Assembly: GCA_016630955.3 (NCBI GenBank)
Contig: CM049996.1
Coordinates: forward strand, 1,302,001 to 1,366,000
Direction of reading: 5' to 3'
Length of the DNA: 64,000 bases
Origin: Didymella arachidicola
Lineage: Eukaryota > Ascomycota > Dothideomycetes > Pleosporales > Didymellaceae
The stretch's first letter is position 1, and each line of letters starts with the position of its first letter. Made by a program: the position numbers and the translations under genes. Of this stretch, positions 33,614-44,936 are shown piece by piece. The notes under the pieces are model-generated. The model searched no databases. It worked only from the letters and a program-made list of their open reading frames with translations, and had not been told where the DNA came from.

Positions 33614-34617
33614 ATGTTTTGGCTCCTGATGCGCGATTGCGTCGAAGACGAGGCTTTCTTGACAACCCAGGGTCCTGTAGTCGACGAGTTCTGGTTTGTG
33701 TGGACCGCTCAAGACATGGATCCCGAGAAAGAGCCTCTTCTCAGCATAGCTGAAGATGCTGTGTGGGACGAGAAGACTATTATTTCCAAAACTCAGAATC
33801 CCTCCTCAGATCCCGATCCACGAGAACCTCACGAGACAGCTTGGTATACGGCCTACGATGCTGGGGGACTATAGCTACCCCTTCTGCTTCCGCTTAAAAC
33901 GCAAGTCCTGTACTGGATAGCCTCAGCTAGCACGGTAGCCTTCGCTCAAGCCATCCGCCTCCTCATCGCCCAGCACCATCTCGTCGGCTTCATTCTCCCC
34001 ATCCCTGTAGCCGCTTGTCTGGCGCCCATAGTAATCATGGACTCCCGCGGGCGCCCATGGTCGAGCAACCCCATACCACGCATCTTCGTCATCTGGCTCG
34101 CCATGCTGCTCGCAAGCGAGATGATATGGCCACCAATGGGGCTGGCCATCGAGTGGTCATCGCACCATACAGCGATACTCACGAACCTGCAGGACCACGC
34201 CGTTCGGTTCTGTTTCGCCTTCATCGCGCTCGAGTTCTGCGACCGCCGGACGCGAACGGGGTCGCATGTCGTCGTCCCCAACGACAGTTGGCGAGCAAGC
34301 GCCTGGTGTGAGCCGCCATACTTTACCGATCTGCAAGTCCCTGGGCCCGGACAGGCAGTCTGGAAGCGCAATGACAAGATGCGTGGGATCCGTCACGGTA
34401 CGCTCGCTTGGTGCGTTACATCTGTGCTAGCACACCTGGTCTGGGGGTTCCATCAAGGCAAGTGTGGCTCGAGCTCTGGGGTGCGGGGTGTCTTGGAGTG
34501 ACAATGGGTCCAGTGGCAATATTTTCAATGCGTCCCGTGCATGCTTTGGTCCTATGGCTGTGCGATCGGATATTGTATGGCTTCAGCAGACTCGTAGATC
34601 GGCGGAGAGACTCTTGA
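33614..34617 (+). pseudogene. Broken or mis-spliced polytopic membrane protein
   Basis: A frame starting with ATG at 33614 reaches TAG at 33872; the same frame then stays open from 33875 to 34501 and encodes hydrophobic segments (VLYWIASASTVAFAQAI, LVGFILPIPVAACLAPIVIM, IFVIWLAMLLASEMIW, GTLAWCVTSVLAHLVWGF). After FHQ (about 34459) coding-like text moves to another frame and continues VWLELWGAGCLGVTMGPVAI and WLCDRILYGFSR to TGA at 34615. Either one stop and one frameshift have broken the gene, or introns are involved: a GC-AG intron from AG/GCAAGT near 34458 to CCAG near 34514 would also restore the frame. The family is not recognised. Confidence 0.45.
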
Positions 34618-35256
34618 TTGGAGCTCGGGGAACCCGAGGAAACCAAATTTCTAGTCAACTCCCTGAGCTCTTTACGCAGGGGTGATGAGCAAATCAGATG
34701 GGAGTATGTGGAACTTGGGAAACCTTCGAAACCGATGTTGAGTGAGGCTGGAACTGTTCCCTCCATCATGGCGCTGTTTTGTTATCAAAACACGACCACT
34801 TGCTGCTTCTCCATTGTTCTTCATTGCGGAAGTGGCTTCTGCGCTCGTGGCTTGTCTTTCTTTTTGCACCTCCGGACATGCCCATCACACTCTCATACTC
34901 GGTGCGTCGAAGCAGTAATTATTCTTGTACGTGACTACACCGCACGCTGAATCGCTCATCTGCGTCAACTTTATTTTCAATCGGCTAGTCTCCGCACTCC
35001 ATACATGTACAAACGCACGTGTTACGTTCTGATGCAGACAGAAGAAGAAGAAGAGAGACGAGGCGTGGCGCGGTGCGGTGCCGAAATAGTCGAGTTGTGT
35101 GCAACCAGCATACAAGCTGGGCTTGGATGAAAACCTTCTTCATCTGGTATCCATCTCGTACGAAACGCATCAAAGCCTGCATTCCCGGATCCGCAATCGT
35201 CATAAAAAAAATCCGCTCAAGGCCATCCATCCATCCGTCTATCACACACGTTTGCC
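34618..35256. other. Intergenic between convergent genes
   Basis: Lies between 3' ends of the broken membrane gene and the transcription factor gene. Only short chance frames are seen. Confidence 0.5.
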
Positions 35257-35546
35257 TCACATGCCCGTCCCCCCCGGCCCGAAAAAAAACCCATCAAACA
35301 AATCCAGCCCATTCCCATCACTCCAATCGTGCGTGCCGTCCCCGAACCCCATCCCGAACCCAATCCCCACATCCTGCGTCTCGCTCCCCGGGTTGCCCTG
35401 CGCGGGGAAGGAATCCAGGAAATCGAGGTCCGAGTAGCCAAGCTCGGGGTATGATGATTGGGAAAGGGGCCCCCCCTGAGACTGGGAAAAGGGTTGGAAG
35501 GGCAGGGTGGGGGATATGTAGGGTTGGGACAATGGGGGGGAGAAAG

Positions 35547-35591
<45 letters not shown>

Positions 35592-38528
35592 GGAGTTGTT
35601 GGAGTTGTTGTTGGGAAAAGGTGAAGGGTTGTGTGCGGAGACTGGGGGAGATTTTGAGGTCGGGGGGGAATTGGAGACCGGGGTCTTGTTTTAAAGGTGG
35701 CGGGCGCATGGTGGTTGTTTGGGCTTGGGCGTGGATTTGGTTCGATACGCGGCTGAATGAGCGTTTGTCTGTTTCGTCGGGGGAGAAGAGGTCTTTGAGG
35801 TTCATGTCGAAGCGGGGTATGGGTTTGCGGGGGGGTTGGGGGAAGTAGGATGTGTTGCGGTAGGGGTGCGTGTCTGCGGGTTGCGTGTCGTCGGAGGTGG
35901 ATGTGTATGTTGGGGTGGGCGAGTGGGTGGTTTGGGGGAGGGCGCGGAGGGCCTGGGTGCCGAAGCCGGTGGTGGACATGCACATTTGGATTGTGGCTTT
36001 GCTCATGCGGTCGAAGGCATCGCGGCAGGCTTCTGCGGGGGGGCATTTGTCGATGAGGTCGCCGAGCACTGAGGTCGCGGCTAGGACGGTGAAGTCGACG
36101 TCATCCAGAGACTGCAGGGTAGTTAGTGCCGTCCGTGAAGGAAATGGTAGACTCACGAGTAAGCTGCGTACGTGAACGCTATGCCACACCGCATACAAGA
36201 ACGATATCCCTGGCAAAGTCAGCACCTCAACCCACCACTATACTTCTCAAAAATACTCACCAGCCATGAAAAGATGATGCGTCGCCAAAAACGTATAATT
36301 AACAAGATGCACTCGATGCAGCTGCCGATACAGCTTCAACACCTTCTGCCCGGCCTCTGCAACCTTGAGAAACACCAGATCCTCATCCTCGCGCTCATCC
36401 AGCCCAACCACAGACGGACTCCCCACATCCTCTCCCGTCGCACCAAGCACGCCCTGCAGGCCGGTCGGCACTACCAGGCTCTGCCGGTACAGCATGATGA
36501 CTGCCTGCCAGTAGTTCAGCTCGAGGAACAAGGGGGAGAACTGCACGCCGGCGTCCATCTGGGTCGGAGCCGAATCCTTCCATTCCTGCAGACGCCGGTC
36601 GATGTCCGCGCGCCAGGCGCGGAAGGAGTCGAATTTGGCGAGGAAGGGGGAGGGGAGCTTGGTGTGCATGAACTCGTTGCGCTGGTTTGCGCCGGTGGCG
36701 CGAGCCTGCTGGGCCTGGCGGTGCTGCAGGACCTGGAGGATTTCGGACTGGAGGAGGCGGAGGCGGAAGTAGTGGTATGCGACGACTTTGTAGGTGGGGC
36801 GTTGGAGGTGGGGCGGGGGGTCGAGGAAGCCTTCTTTTGTGATGAAGCGGTCGTCGAGGAGGGAGGGGAATTCGGTGGTGACGATTTGGTCGGTGATGCC
36901 CTGGGGAGGTTAGCGATAATGACTGAGATGGACTTCCACCAGAGCATACGTACAAACGGCCGCCCGACGCAGGTACTAACCAGCCTATCGACTGAATACA
37001 CACACCACCACAACCTCCTCCTCAGATCCCTAACCCACTGCCTGCGCCCCCTCTCCTTTGCATCGATCTTGGCCTTGCTCGGAGCCGGCTTATCCTCTGT
37101 AGCAGAACCCTCGCTCTTGAGCGCAGACTCCAAGTCGTCGGACCCAGACCCATCAATTCCCACCCCGTCCTCGTAGTGCAGCCCCAGATCAACACCAAGC
37201 CGCACCGCAACGCCGACAATATACCACAGGCCCGGCGCGACGGGGCGCAGCAGCGCAAAGCCCGCGAGCAGCAGCACGGCCTGCAGCTCCTCCAGGCCGC
37301 CGCCAAACCCATCGGGGCGGTCAGCGGCGGGCGTGGACCCGAGGAAGTTCTCGAGGTGCACAATGGCGGAGGCGTGGTACTCTTCCGGCTGGTGCTGCTG
37401 GCCAGCCAGTCTGCGGCGTTTGCTGTGCGGGGGCGAAGCGCGGGACTTGTTCGGTGAGGCCGAGCCATCGTCAGTCGGTGGATCGTCTACATCCGAACTC
37501 CCCAATATAATGCCCGCACCAATCGCAAACACAATATTCAGCATGTACGACTCGCGCGAGGTGCGGTGGCGCTCGCCGTTTGCATACACGCGGTCGAACA
37601 TGTCCATAAACTCGCCGCGGTGCAGGATCGGGATCTGCGGGTTCGCGTGCTCAAAGTACAGCTCGACGAGGCGCGAGCCCAGCTCGCGGTCGGGGAAGGG
37701 CGCCTGGCGGAAGGTGGGCTTGGTCTGCAGGCCGAAGAAGGAGTCGCGCATCGAGGTGCCGCCGTCGACGACGTGGGGCGGGGGCTTCCCGCCGCGGTTG
37801 CTGCCGCGCTCTGAGGACGAGCCCGAGACGGAGCTCTTGACGGCGGCGAAGACGACGCGGGCGAAGGAGATGCCGGACGTGGAGCCCAGGTAGCGCGGGT
37901 CGCTGGCGCCCTGGACCGAGACCATGCCGATGTTGGAGACGAGCTTGGCGAGCTTGTCGCGGTCGTAGCGGTCGGGGTTGTCGTTGCCATTGCCATTGCC
38001 GCCGCCAGTGCCAGTGCCATTCCTGCTGCTGGTGGTGTTGTGTGCCGTCGGGTGTGCCGTCGGGTGTGCCGTCGGATGCGCAGGCTCGTGTGCAGGCGCG
38101 CTGCCGCTCGCGACAAAGGCCGGGTTGAAGTCCTCGGCGGGCTGGAAGGCCACGCCCTCGCCCGCCAGCAGCGACTCGAGGTAGGCGACGCGGGTCTCGA
38201 GGTACCAGACGTAGCTGCGCGGGATCTCGCGCTTGGTGATGGGGTCGTAGCCGACGCACTTGACGCTCGCCTTGTCGCACGACGCGCACGACGGCAGCCG
38301 CTGGTCGCAGCGGTTCTTGCGCAGCCGGCAGCGATTGCACGCGCTGACGTTGCGGAACGACGACGCTGCCGACGCCGAGGTGGGCGCGGTGGACGCGGTG
38401 GACGCGGTGGACGCGGTGGACGGGTTGTGTGCTGCCACGGCGGGCTTCTGCGAGGCGGCCGAGTCCGACGGCGACGGCAGCTCGCCGCCGTCAAGCGCCT
38501 CGTCCAGAGAGCGTTTGTGGCCGCTCAT
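35257..38528 (-). CDS. Zn2Cys6 fungal transcription factor with polyQ tract
   Basis: Four exons (38528-36954, 36900-36261, 36209-36157, 36111-35257; introns 53, 51, 45 nt) encode 1040 residues. The Gal4-type finger is at residues 64-91 with spacing C-x2-C-x6-C-x6-C-x2-C-x6-C (CNRCRLRKNRC, then SCASC and KC), followed by a linker and short dimerisation helix (YLETRVAYLESLL). Residues about 300-750 form the Fungal_trans middle homology region; exon 1/2 joining restores GRPF/GITDQIVTTEFPSLLDD. The C-terminus is a Gln/Pro/Ser-rich likely activation domain with about 15 consecutive Gln encoded by CAA only, and an acidic/aromatic end (LGYSDLDFLDSF). Target genes are unknown. A repeat-containing 1.2-kb promoter lies upstream. 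The frame is open 114 codons upstream of the chosen ATG but without another ATG. Confidence 0.87.
35548..35592 (-). repeat. Pure (CAA)15 microsatellite encoding polyglutamine
   Basis: Fifteen uninterrupted TTG units on the plus strand read as CAA on the coding strand of the transcription factor, with interrupted Gln/Leu units adjacent (to about 35613). Purity suggests length polymorphism between strains. Confidence 0.9.
38041..38076 (-). repeat. 12-bp coding minisatellite, three copies
   Basis: The plus-strand unit TGTGCCGTCGGG (last copy ending GGA) occurs three times and encodes Pro-Thr-Ala-His repeats in the linker of the transcription factor. Confidence 0.85.
38386..38421 (-). repeat. 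9-bp coding minisatellite, four copies
   Basis: Unit GCGGTGGAC is repeated four times exactly and encodes Ser-Thr-Ala repeats just before the zinc finger of the transcription factor. Confidence 0.85.
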
Positions 38529-38980
38529 CAGGGCGCATAGTAGGACGACGCCGCGGGTCCAGGCCGAGTGGGCGAGTGCGAGTGCGTGTGCGAGTGCGTC
38601 GACGAGGCTGCGCTGCGATGCGTCTCCAACCGGCGGCGCGGGCCAGGACAGCTCTGCTCTGCTCTCCCCGCACTGCAGACGCGCAATGCCTGCAAGTATC
38701 CGTCGTGTACGGTGCGTTGAGCTGGAGCCTCCGCGAGAAAATGTCGTCTGGTGTAAAGTATCCTTCGGTGCACCTCCGCCATAATCCGCGACGCCACACA
38801 GCGGGCCCAAGTCTCTTATCAGCGGGCGAGATAGCTCTCGAGCGCGGTGGGCGAGCTCCAGCGCCTCCAAGTGGGCTGCGGCTGCGCTATAACCTCACCC
38901 CCAGCTGATAACATGACGAATTGTATACTGCGCTGACTACAGAAAATGCTCTTTTGATGATACCGCGACGATTGATCACT

Positions 38981-39045
38981 GTGTACCACAGTCGTGTACC
39001 TCAGTCGTGTACCACAGTCGCGTAACACAGTCGTGTACCACACAG
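38981..39045. repeat. 13-bp tandem repeat, five copies
   Basis: Unit GTGTACCACAGTC begins at 38981, 38994, 39007, 39020 and 39033. Copies 1 and 3 are identical, copy 2 has one change, copy 4 two, and copy 5 differs at its end. It lies about 450-520 bp upstream of the transcription factor ATG and could be an array of protein-binding sites. Confidence 0.88.
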
Positions 39046-39380
39046 TACAACTTCTCTTCTTATCCGCCGCTGCGGCCAGGTCAGCCTTGCGCCCACCACG
39101 CTGTACGTACCTCGGCTCGCCCACCGCGCCGCGAGGAGCATGGTCCAATTCCAATCCATCAGCATGCCTGGCCTGCTCGGCACTTCGCAGGGCTGGGGCT
39201 CGGACAATCCTGTCCCCAATCTGGGGAAAAGGCACCGACTTGCATACACCTACAACATACGTTCCTGGAATATACATGACGAAAAAACTTGGGATATCAT
39301 ATTGCGCGAGCAACCTAACCTAATCTAACCTTTGGCCCAACTATAAAAAAGAACTACGGGGGTATTTGTTCTTCCTCTCC

Positions 39381-39429
39381 AAAAAAAAAAATAAGAAAAA
39401 AATAAAAAAACAAAAAAAAAAAAAAAAAA
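39381..39429. repeat. A-rich tract
   Basis: Forty-nine bases almost purely A, interrupted by single T, G or C, ending in a run of 18 A. It may be a nucleosome-excluding element or the 3' tail of an old retroposed copy; no target duplication was recognised. Confidence 0.85.
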
Positions 39430-39737
39430 CGCCTTGCTCGATCGACAATGCCATTGCTGGCTCCCGAATGCCCTGAGCTGTTGTGGTTGTTGCTGTAGTC
39501 CTTCTAATAATAATAATAAAAATCGCCCAAAAGTCCGCCCATTACAATGTGTCGCTGAAGTACTGATGCTGATGATACGCCGTGGGAATGCACCACCTGT
39601 CGGTCCTGGTCCGTGGAGAGCCGTAATCTATGTTTCCTAACCGGAAAACGCCGTGGAAAGGATGCTGCCAGCGCATGTGCGCTGTGAAAAGAGAAACGAA
39701 AAGGAAAAGGGAAAATGAAAATCGTCGTCGTCCTGGT

Positions 39738-41670
39738 TTACTTGCTCAGCACCATCTCGGCCTCCTCGTCCGGGAGAAGCGTCAGGATCGACTCGGCGTC
39801 AGACGCGCAGTCGACCAGCGCCTCCTCGTCGTCCGAGCAAAGAACGGGCTTGTCCGACTCCTTCAGCATCAGCCCGGGGAGCCACCCCATCAGCGCAACG
39901 CACGCGATTGCCCACCACGCCAGCCCGGACATGTGGTGGTGTCCGCCGAAGCTGTCCACCGCGCCCGAGATGGTGGGTCCGAACCCGCGCATCACGCTCG
40001 CCGACGATGCAGCCGCCCCGTTCAGCGTCCCGAGGACCCGCTTCGAGGGGGAAGAGTTGGCGAGGATGATGGCCAACGACGGATACGAAAGCGACTGGAA
40101 CGTGACCTTGCCGATGAGCAGGAAGACGAGGCCAGGGATGCGAAGCCTCTCAGGGAGGAGCGCGAGGTAAGGAGCCAGCATGTAGAGAACCGGGTACAGG
40201 CACATTGTAATCCAAAAGGTGCGCAGACTGCCGAGTTTCTTGCTGAGCCAGGGGAAGAGGAAGAGCTGCGCGACCATCTGCATCGCCCCCTGCATCGCCA
40301 GGAATGCGCCAATGTTCTGCGTCTGCCATCCGAAGCCGCCCTCAAACTCAAACGGGAGCGTTGCCGTGCCGGGAATGTACGCTGCCTTGGACATGAGAAT
40401 CGGCAGAAGCTGCTCCAGGGAGATTGTGTGGCTGATTCAAAATTAGCCGTCGCACTGCGTCATACCATCATCTCGCAACTTACAACGCGAGAATGCCGTA
40501 GCACAAAATGTTCAGGCAGACCTGCTTGGTGAACGCTTGTCGCACAGGCGGCGCCGGCGCCTTTTCCTGGTCCAAAGAAAATGAGGGCGGCTCCGACATG
40601 GATGTGCGGGTACTGCATAATGTCGGCGAGCTGTCGGTGCTTCGATACGCACGCGTGTTCAGGTCGTGGTCCTCCAGCATGCATGTCATCTCGTCAAGCG
40701 ACGCATCCTTCTCGTTGAAAGCTGCGTCTTGCTCCGACCTCCACACCCTGCGCACCAGCCACCTGCCCGCGTCCAGCCCGCGGTCCTCATCGTACTTCTT
40801 GTCCTCGTGAGTCTCCTGTAGGAACAGCACGCCGACGGCAAGTCCAAATACAACAATCAGCGCGCAAACGACGTTGGGGAGAAGAAACGGGTGTGCTTCG
40901 AAGACGGTGCCCTTGAAAACATCAGAAGTCTGCGCGGGTTGCGCGAGGACTCCGCCAAGGGAGCCGCCAATGATGGTGCTGTAAAAGGCGGTCAGCGAGC
41001 TGCAGACGGTCGTACACAGGGGAAATCCTTACCCAAGACACCACACAAAAGGCATGATGGAATACGCGCGCGCTATCAAAGTCAGTCGGCGATCAGCCTC
41101 TAATTCGACAGTTAGACCAAACTTACGCTGGTGCCTCTCATCCGTGATCAGCTCAGCGACGGTTGTCTGAAGGACGCCGATGTTCCTGCATATCGGTTAG
41201 CGGACGGTCAGGCACTAGCGTAAACCATGACCTCACCCGTTGAGCAGTCCACCGAGCGCCCGAGCGAACAACGCCATTGGCAGGCTCCCGGCGAATCCAA
41301 AGAGAAGCATGCTCAATCCCGTGCCAAACATGCCTCCAAGAAGCACCTTCTTGCGCCCGATTCTGTCGCTCAGTCGGCCCCAGAAGATGCCGCTCACGCA
41401 CTCCATGAACGCGAATGCTGATGTGACCATGCCCGTGTACATGGCGGCTTCGCCCTCGCTGTACCCAAACGACTTGACCATCTGGAAGGCGTAAGGGAAA
41501 ATAGACATGAATGCGATTGGTTCGCATATCCGGCAGAGTGCTTGGCTTTTGTCAGACCATCTGCTTCAGGCAATTCACCACGGTCCAAACTCACCCAGGA
41601 TGGCCATCTGTTGAACCGGGAAAGGCGTCTTGCCTCTGCTCGTGGCAGAGAGTCCGCCGGATCGAGCCAT
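39738..41670 (-). CDS. MFS transporter, ZIFL-like
   Basis: Six exons (41670-41595, 41540-41237, 41185-41127, 41072-41033, 40978-40484, 40431-39738; introns 51-54 nt) encode 555 residues; all joins keep the frame. The start MARSGGLSATSRGKTPFPVQ precedes the first helix (LCRICEPIAFMSIFPY), a signature-like block of fungal zinc-induced-facilitator-like transporters. The MFS loop 2-3 motif is GRLSDRIGRKKVLLGG. Later parts include RAYSIMPFVWCLG/TIIGGSLGG, a long charged cytosolic loop (about residues 240-330) and six further helices, with an acidic tail. Twelve membrane segments are expected in the plasma or vacuolar membrane. Substrate (metal chelate, drug or organic acid) is unknown. Two exons are only 40 and 59 nt, so automatic calls often miss them. 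Confidence 0.87.
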
Positions 41671-44600
41671 TGCTGTGGTGGTGTTTTGTGATGTGCGTGA
41701 AAGAAGGTGTGTCGATGTTATGGTCCAAGGTAGAAAGCGTTGATCGATGTTGCAAGTTGTTGTGGCAGATGAGACATGTGCGAGTTGGTGTGCGTTGGTA
41801 CCTCCAGGGTAGAGAGGGAGAGATCAAGTCAAGATGGGTGCGAGCGTCTCAGAGTATATAGGGCAGAGCAGATTTAAGTGGCGTCTGTGAAGCGGATGGA
41901 CCGCTGGGACGTGCAGGGATTAGGGTAGCGGGGAGGAAACGGAGAAACAAGCGGTGATTGTTGTGGATATGGATACGTAGTCTGGGCGGATAGGGACAGC
42001 GGAAGGACCAGCGAATGTGAAATGAAAGCGGAGCTGTGATGCCATGGCTCCATGGCCACAGCATACAGTTTGCCCATGGACAGCCCAGAGAAACGCTGTG
42101 CTGGCAGCCGTTTTGCTACTAGCCTCACATCAAAGGTGACACCAGGTCACCAGACGAGATGGCTAACTTTGTGCCCGAAATCATCAGCGGAGTTGTAACC
42201 CCTGAGCGAGGGCCAGGGTTGGCGGCGCTTTGGTCCTGTGTGCCTCACACAAGACTGGGACCGGCTTGGATGGAATCCACGACATTGGGCGGGCTAGCGT
42301 CGATCCAGTATGGCCAGCCAGGGAGAGTTGCAAGAGCGTTGAGACGTCGTGCGATGACTTGGAACTCGCGAAGACGATCAACGCGCACGGATGCATCCCG
42401 GCAAAAAAACATGCGGGTTGTGGTTAGCCCAAAACCGCGGATACGGTCCACAGGCACTAGCGCACTGTAACTTTGAGAGGTGCATCATCCATCGCCGGGG
42501 TCCCCTACCGCTGCCTGGAAGTGCGCGAACGTCGTGCCGGCTGTCGCTGGCCGCTGAGAGGCCGCAATAGGAAACGGGATTGCTGCCAGCTTCCCCGGGG
42601 GCAAATAGGACTCTGTTCCGGCGTGGACACTATTCAGTGCCAAATAAACCCTTCGCCAGAAGCCTGCTCAGGGGTACCAAAAACCTTGCGACGCAATTGA
42701 GTCTTGACAGCTTGCGAGTCAGCCTCGAGAGCTTTTGCCGTGCGCTTTCCAGAAGCAAGCTTTGGCCAATCACGCATGCAGCTTACTCTGCTGCGATGCG
42801 TGATGGGCGTTGGCATCGTCGCGTCAAACCGCGATTGCTCCGACAAACCCAAAAATGGCGGTGTATCTGCACCAGGTAACAGCCGCGACAACGTGCAAGT
42901 AATGCCCGTCGAGGGCGTCACGCGGGCAGACCGCAGCAGTAGCCCCAGCGTCGCCTTGCTGCGGTCTGTGACGATACAGCTCCTCGTCACCAGCGCTTCG
43001 AGGACACGAGTCGCGGCCTCCAAATGGCTGTAAGAACGACACAGCACGTTTCGTGTTTCCCAGACCGCTCCCTGGCACGCCGCATGCGGCCGTTCCATTT
43101 GCTGCCCCAGGTATCATCTCCACGCAACCCTGCTGCCAACGTGATCTGAAAGTTCCCACTCGCGCCCTGGGCCAGCCGGCTCAAAGATGCGGCTTAGTGC
43201 CATGCAGTTGTCATTACCGATCCCATCGTGCCGTCATCACTTATTAGACGTGATGAACCTCGATGCCCAAAGTCACATCAGCTGACGGCGCCCTTGCGCG
43301 CATCTGCGCTCGGTAGGATGCTGCTGTGTCGCTGCCCAGAGCCATTGCAGTACCACTCGCTGGTCTTGCTGGTCCGCTGGTCTGCTGGTCTGCTGGTCTG
43401 CTGGTCTCGCTGGTGGAGCCGCGAGCGTATCCGTCCCATGTCGCAAGCTGAGCTGTCGCAGCTGCAGTGGGCACAGTTTACGGCCAGCCCTGGACGACAC
43501 AAAAAAAAAACGGGAAAAGCACAACGGCTGTTTCGACGCCGAGTCAAGGTCAGGCAGGATGCGTTTGTGGCGGTGTGGACGCCGATGGTGGACGTAAGGC
43601 TGGCGCTGATGCAGCTATTGGTCAGGGCGGCTTGCAGATTCCACGCGAGATGAACACGATGGACAGGGGCCTGAGAAGACTCTGAGACGACCAGTTGTTC
43701 TTAGTGTCTTCTGGTCGCACCAGGCTTGTGGTCCTTGCGGTGTGATTGCTCCACGCGAATCCTCCGATGAGGGGCAGCGCTGGCTGTAGCTTTCGTATAC
43801 ACATTAAGCACACTTCGCATCCGCATCCGCAAGGCATGCATGCCCGAAGCAGCAGCGTGGCCTGACATGCTTCGACCTGCCCTTGGATTCGTGGGGATCT
43901 TAAGGGCGGGCGGGTCGTCGAGGGCGTGCCCGGTCGCCAACGCTGAGTGCAGGCTGAAACGAGACAGTTGACGGACCCGACAGCATGGGTCGATTTTCTC
44001 CGATCTCCTCGTAGGAGTCACTGCTCACCTTTGCCGTCGACCAATGCGTCCACGGGGCACGTGGGCTGCGGCAGCAACGTGTGATGCAGTCGCAGCCTGC
44101 TCTACTTGTTTCGTCTTGACTGGAGCCAGCGCATTTCAAAGCCGTGAGGTCGCACAGCAGGCGGTCAGATATGGGATCAAAACCTGTGTCCAAGCCGCAT
44201 GGATTTCGCCGGCCGATCGTAATCAAGGTTGCTGCTTGGTTGCCGTGCAAGATCCTCAGCATCCGCAGACCTGGGTCGACTTGCTGCTGTGAGCATCAGT
44301 CACTGTCGAACGGTGACCTCGCGTATGCACCAATACCAACCGTGACGGGCGCATGGGTGCGCTGCATGCATAGTGTCACTCACCGGTCCTCGTCCCCGCC
44401 GTATATAGGGTTTTTGCGTTGGATAGAGATTGTTCGAGCCCAAACAGGAACTTTCCGCTCACCACTGCGTAAACTCGAGACCGTACCGCCCACACCAAAC
44501 GCGTCCCCTCCGCTTGCAGCAATATCTGCAGGACGCCTTGCCACGGCGGACGCTAACGTATACGTACAAGGGACTCTCTCGCGAGGGTCGGACAGGAGTG

Positions 44601-44936
44601 TGTATAGTATCGATTATCGTGGTGTCACTGAAAAATCCCTTCAAGTCGTGCTTTTCCCGCTGCGAATCGAGCAATTGCAACACCCGGAGTTCTCATCCGG
44701 CCAATGCGCGTTCCCACACCTGTTCAGCTGCACTGCCACGTCGGCAACTGGTGGTCGTATGCAGCGTTCCCGTGATGCGCGCTCATCTCCTTCGCGGTCG
44801 ACGGTGCTGTGCACTTGGAGTGCAGCGGCTAACGGCCCCACTTGTCTTTACGCGCGGGCGGGCAGATCGTCCCTCAACGCTCCTGCAACCTCACCGCACA
44901 GGAACAGCCGTACACAGCAACAATCCTGTACGCGGC
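41671..44936. other. 3.3-kb intergenic region
   Basis: Holds divergent promoters of the MFS (-) and E2-like (+) genes. Open frames up to 297 codons occur (44144-45037 plus) but are unlike protein families and overlap the real first exon in another frame. An 8-bp tandem repeat is listed separately. Nothing else recognisable. Confidence 0.5.
43368..43407. repeat. 8-bp tandem repeat, five copies
   Basis: Unit GCTGGTCT occurs five times head to tail (first copy ending CC), with degenerate copies on both sides. Non-coding. Confidence 0.85.

Larger units (their letters stand above)
38529..39737. promoter_or_regulatory. Promoter region of the transcription factor gene
   Basis: This 1.2-kb stretch lies upstream of the transcription factor (-) and downstream of the MFS gene (-). 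It contains a five-copy 13-bp tandem repeat, a long A-rich tract and a short AAT repeat near 39506. No TATA box or start site can be assigned. Confidence 0.5.

Noticed and set aside
35257..41670. Transcription factor and transporter as part of a secondary-metabolite cluster
   Set aside because: No polyketide synthase, peptide synthetase, terpene cyclase or P450 is nearby in the window.
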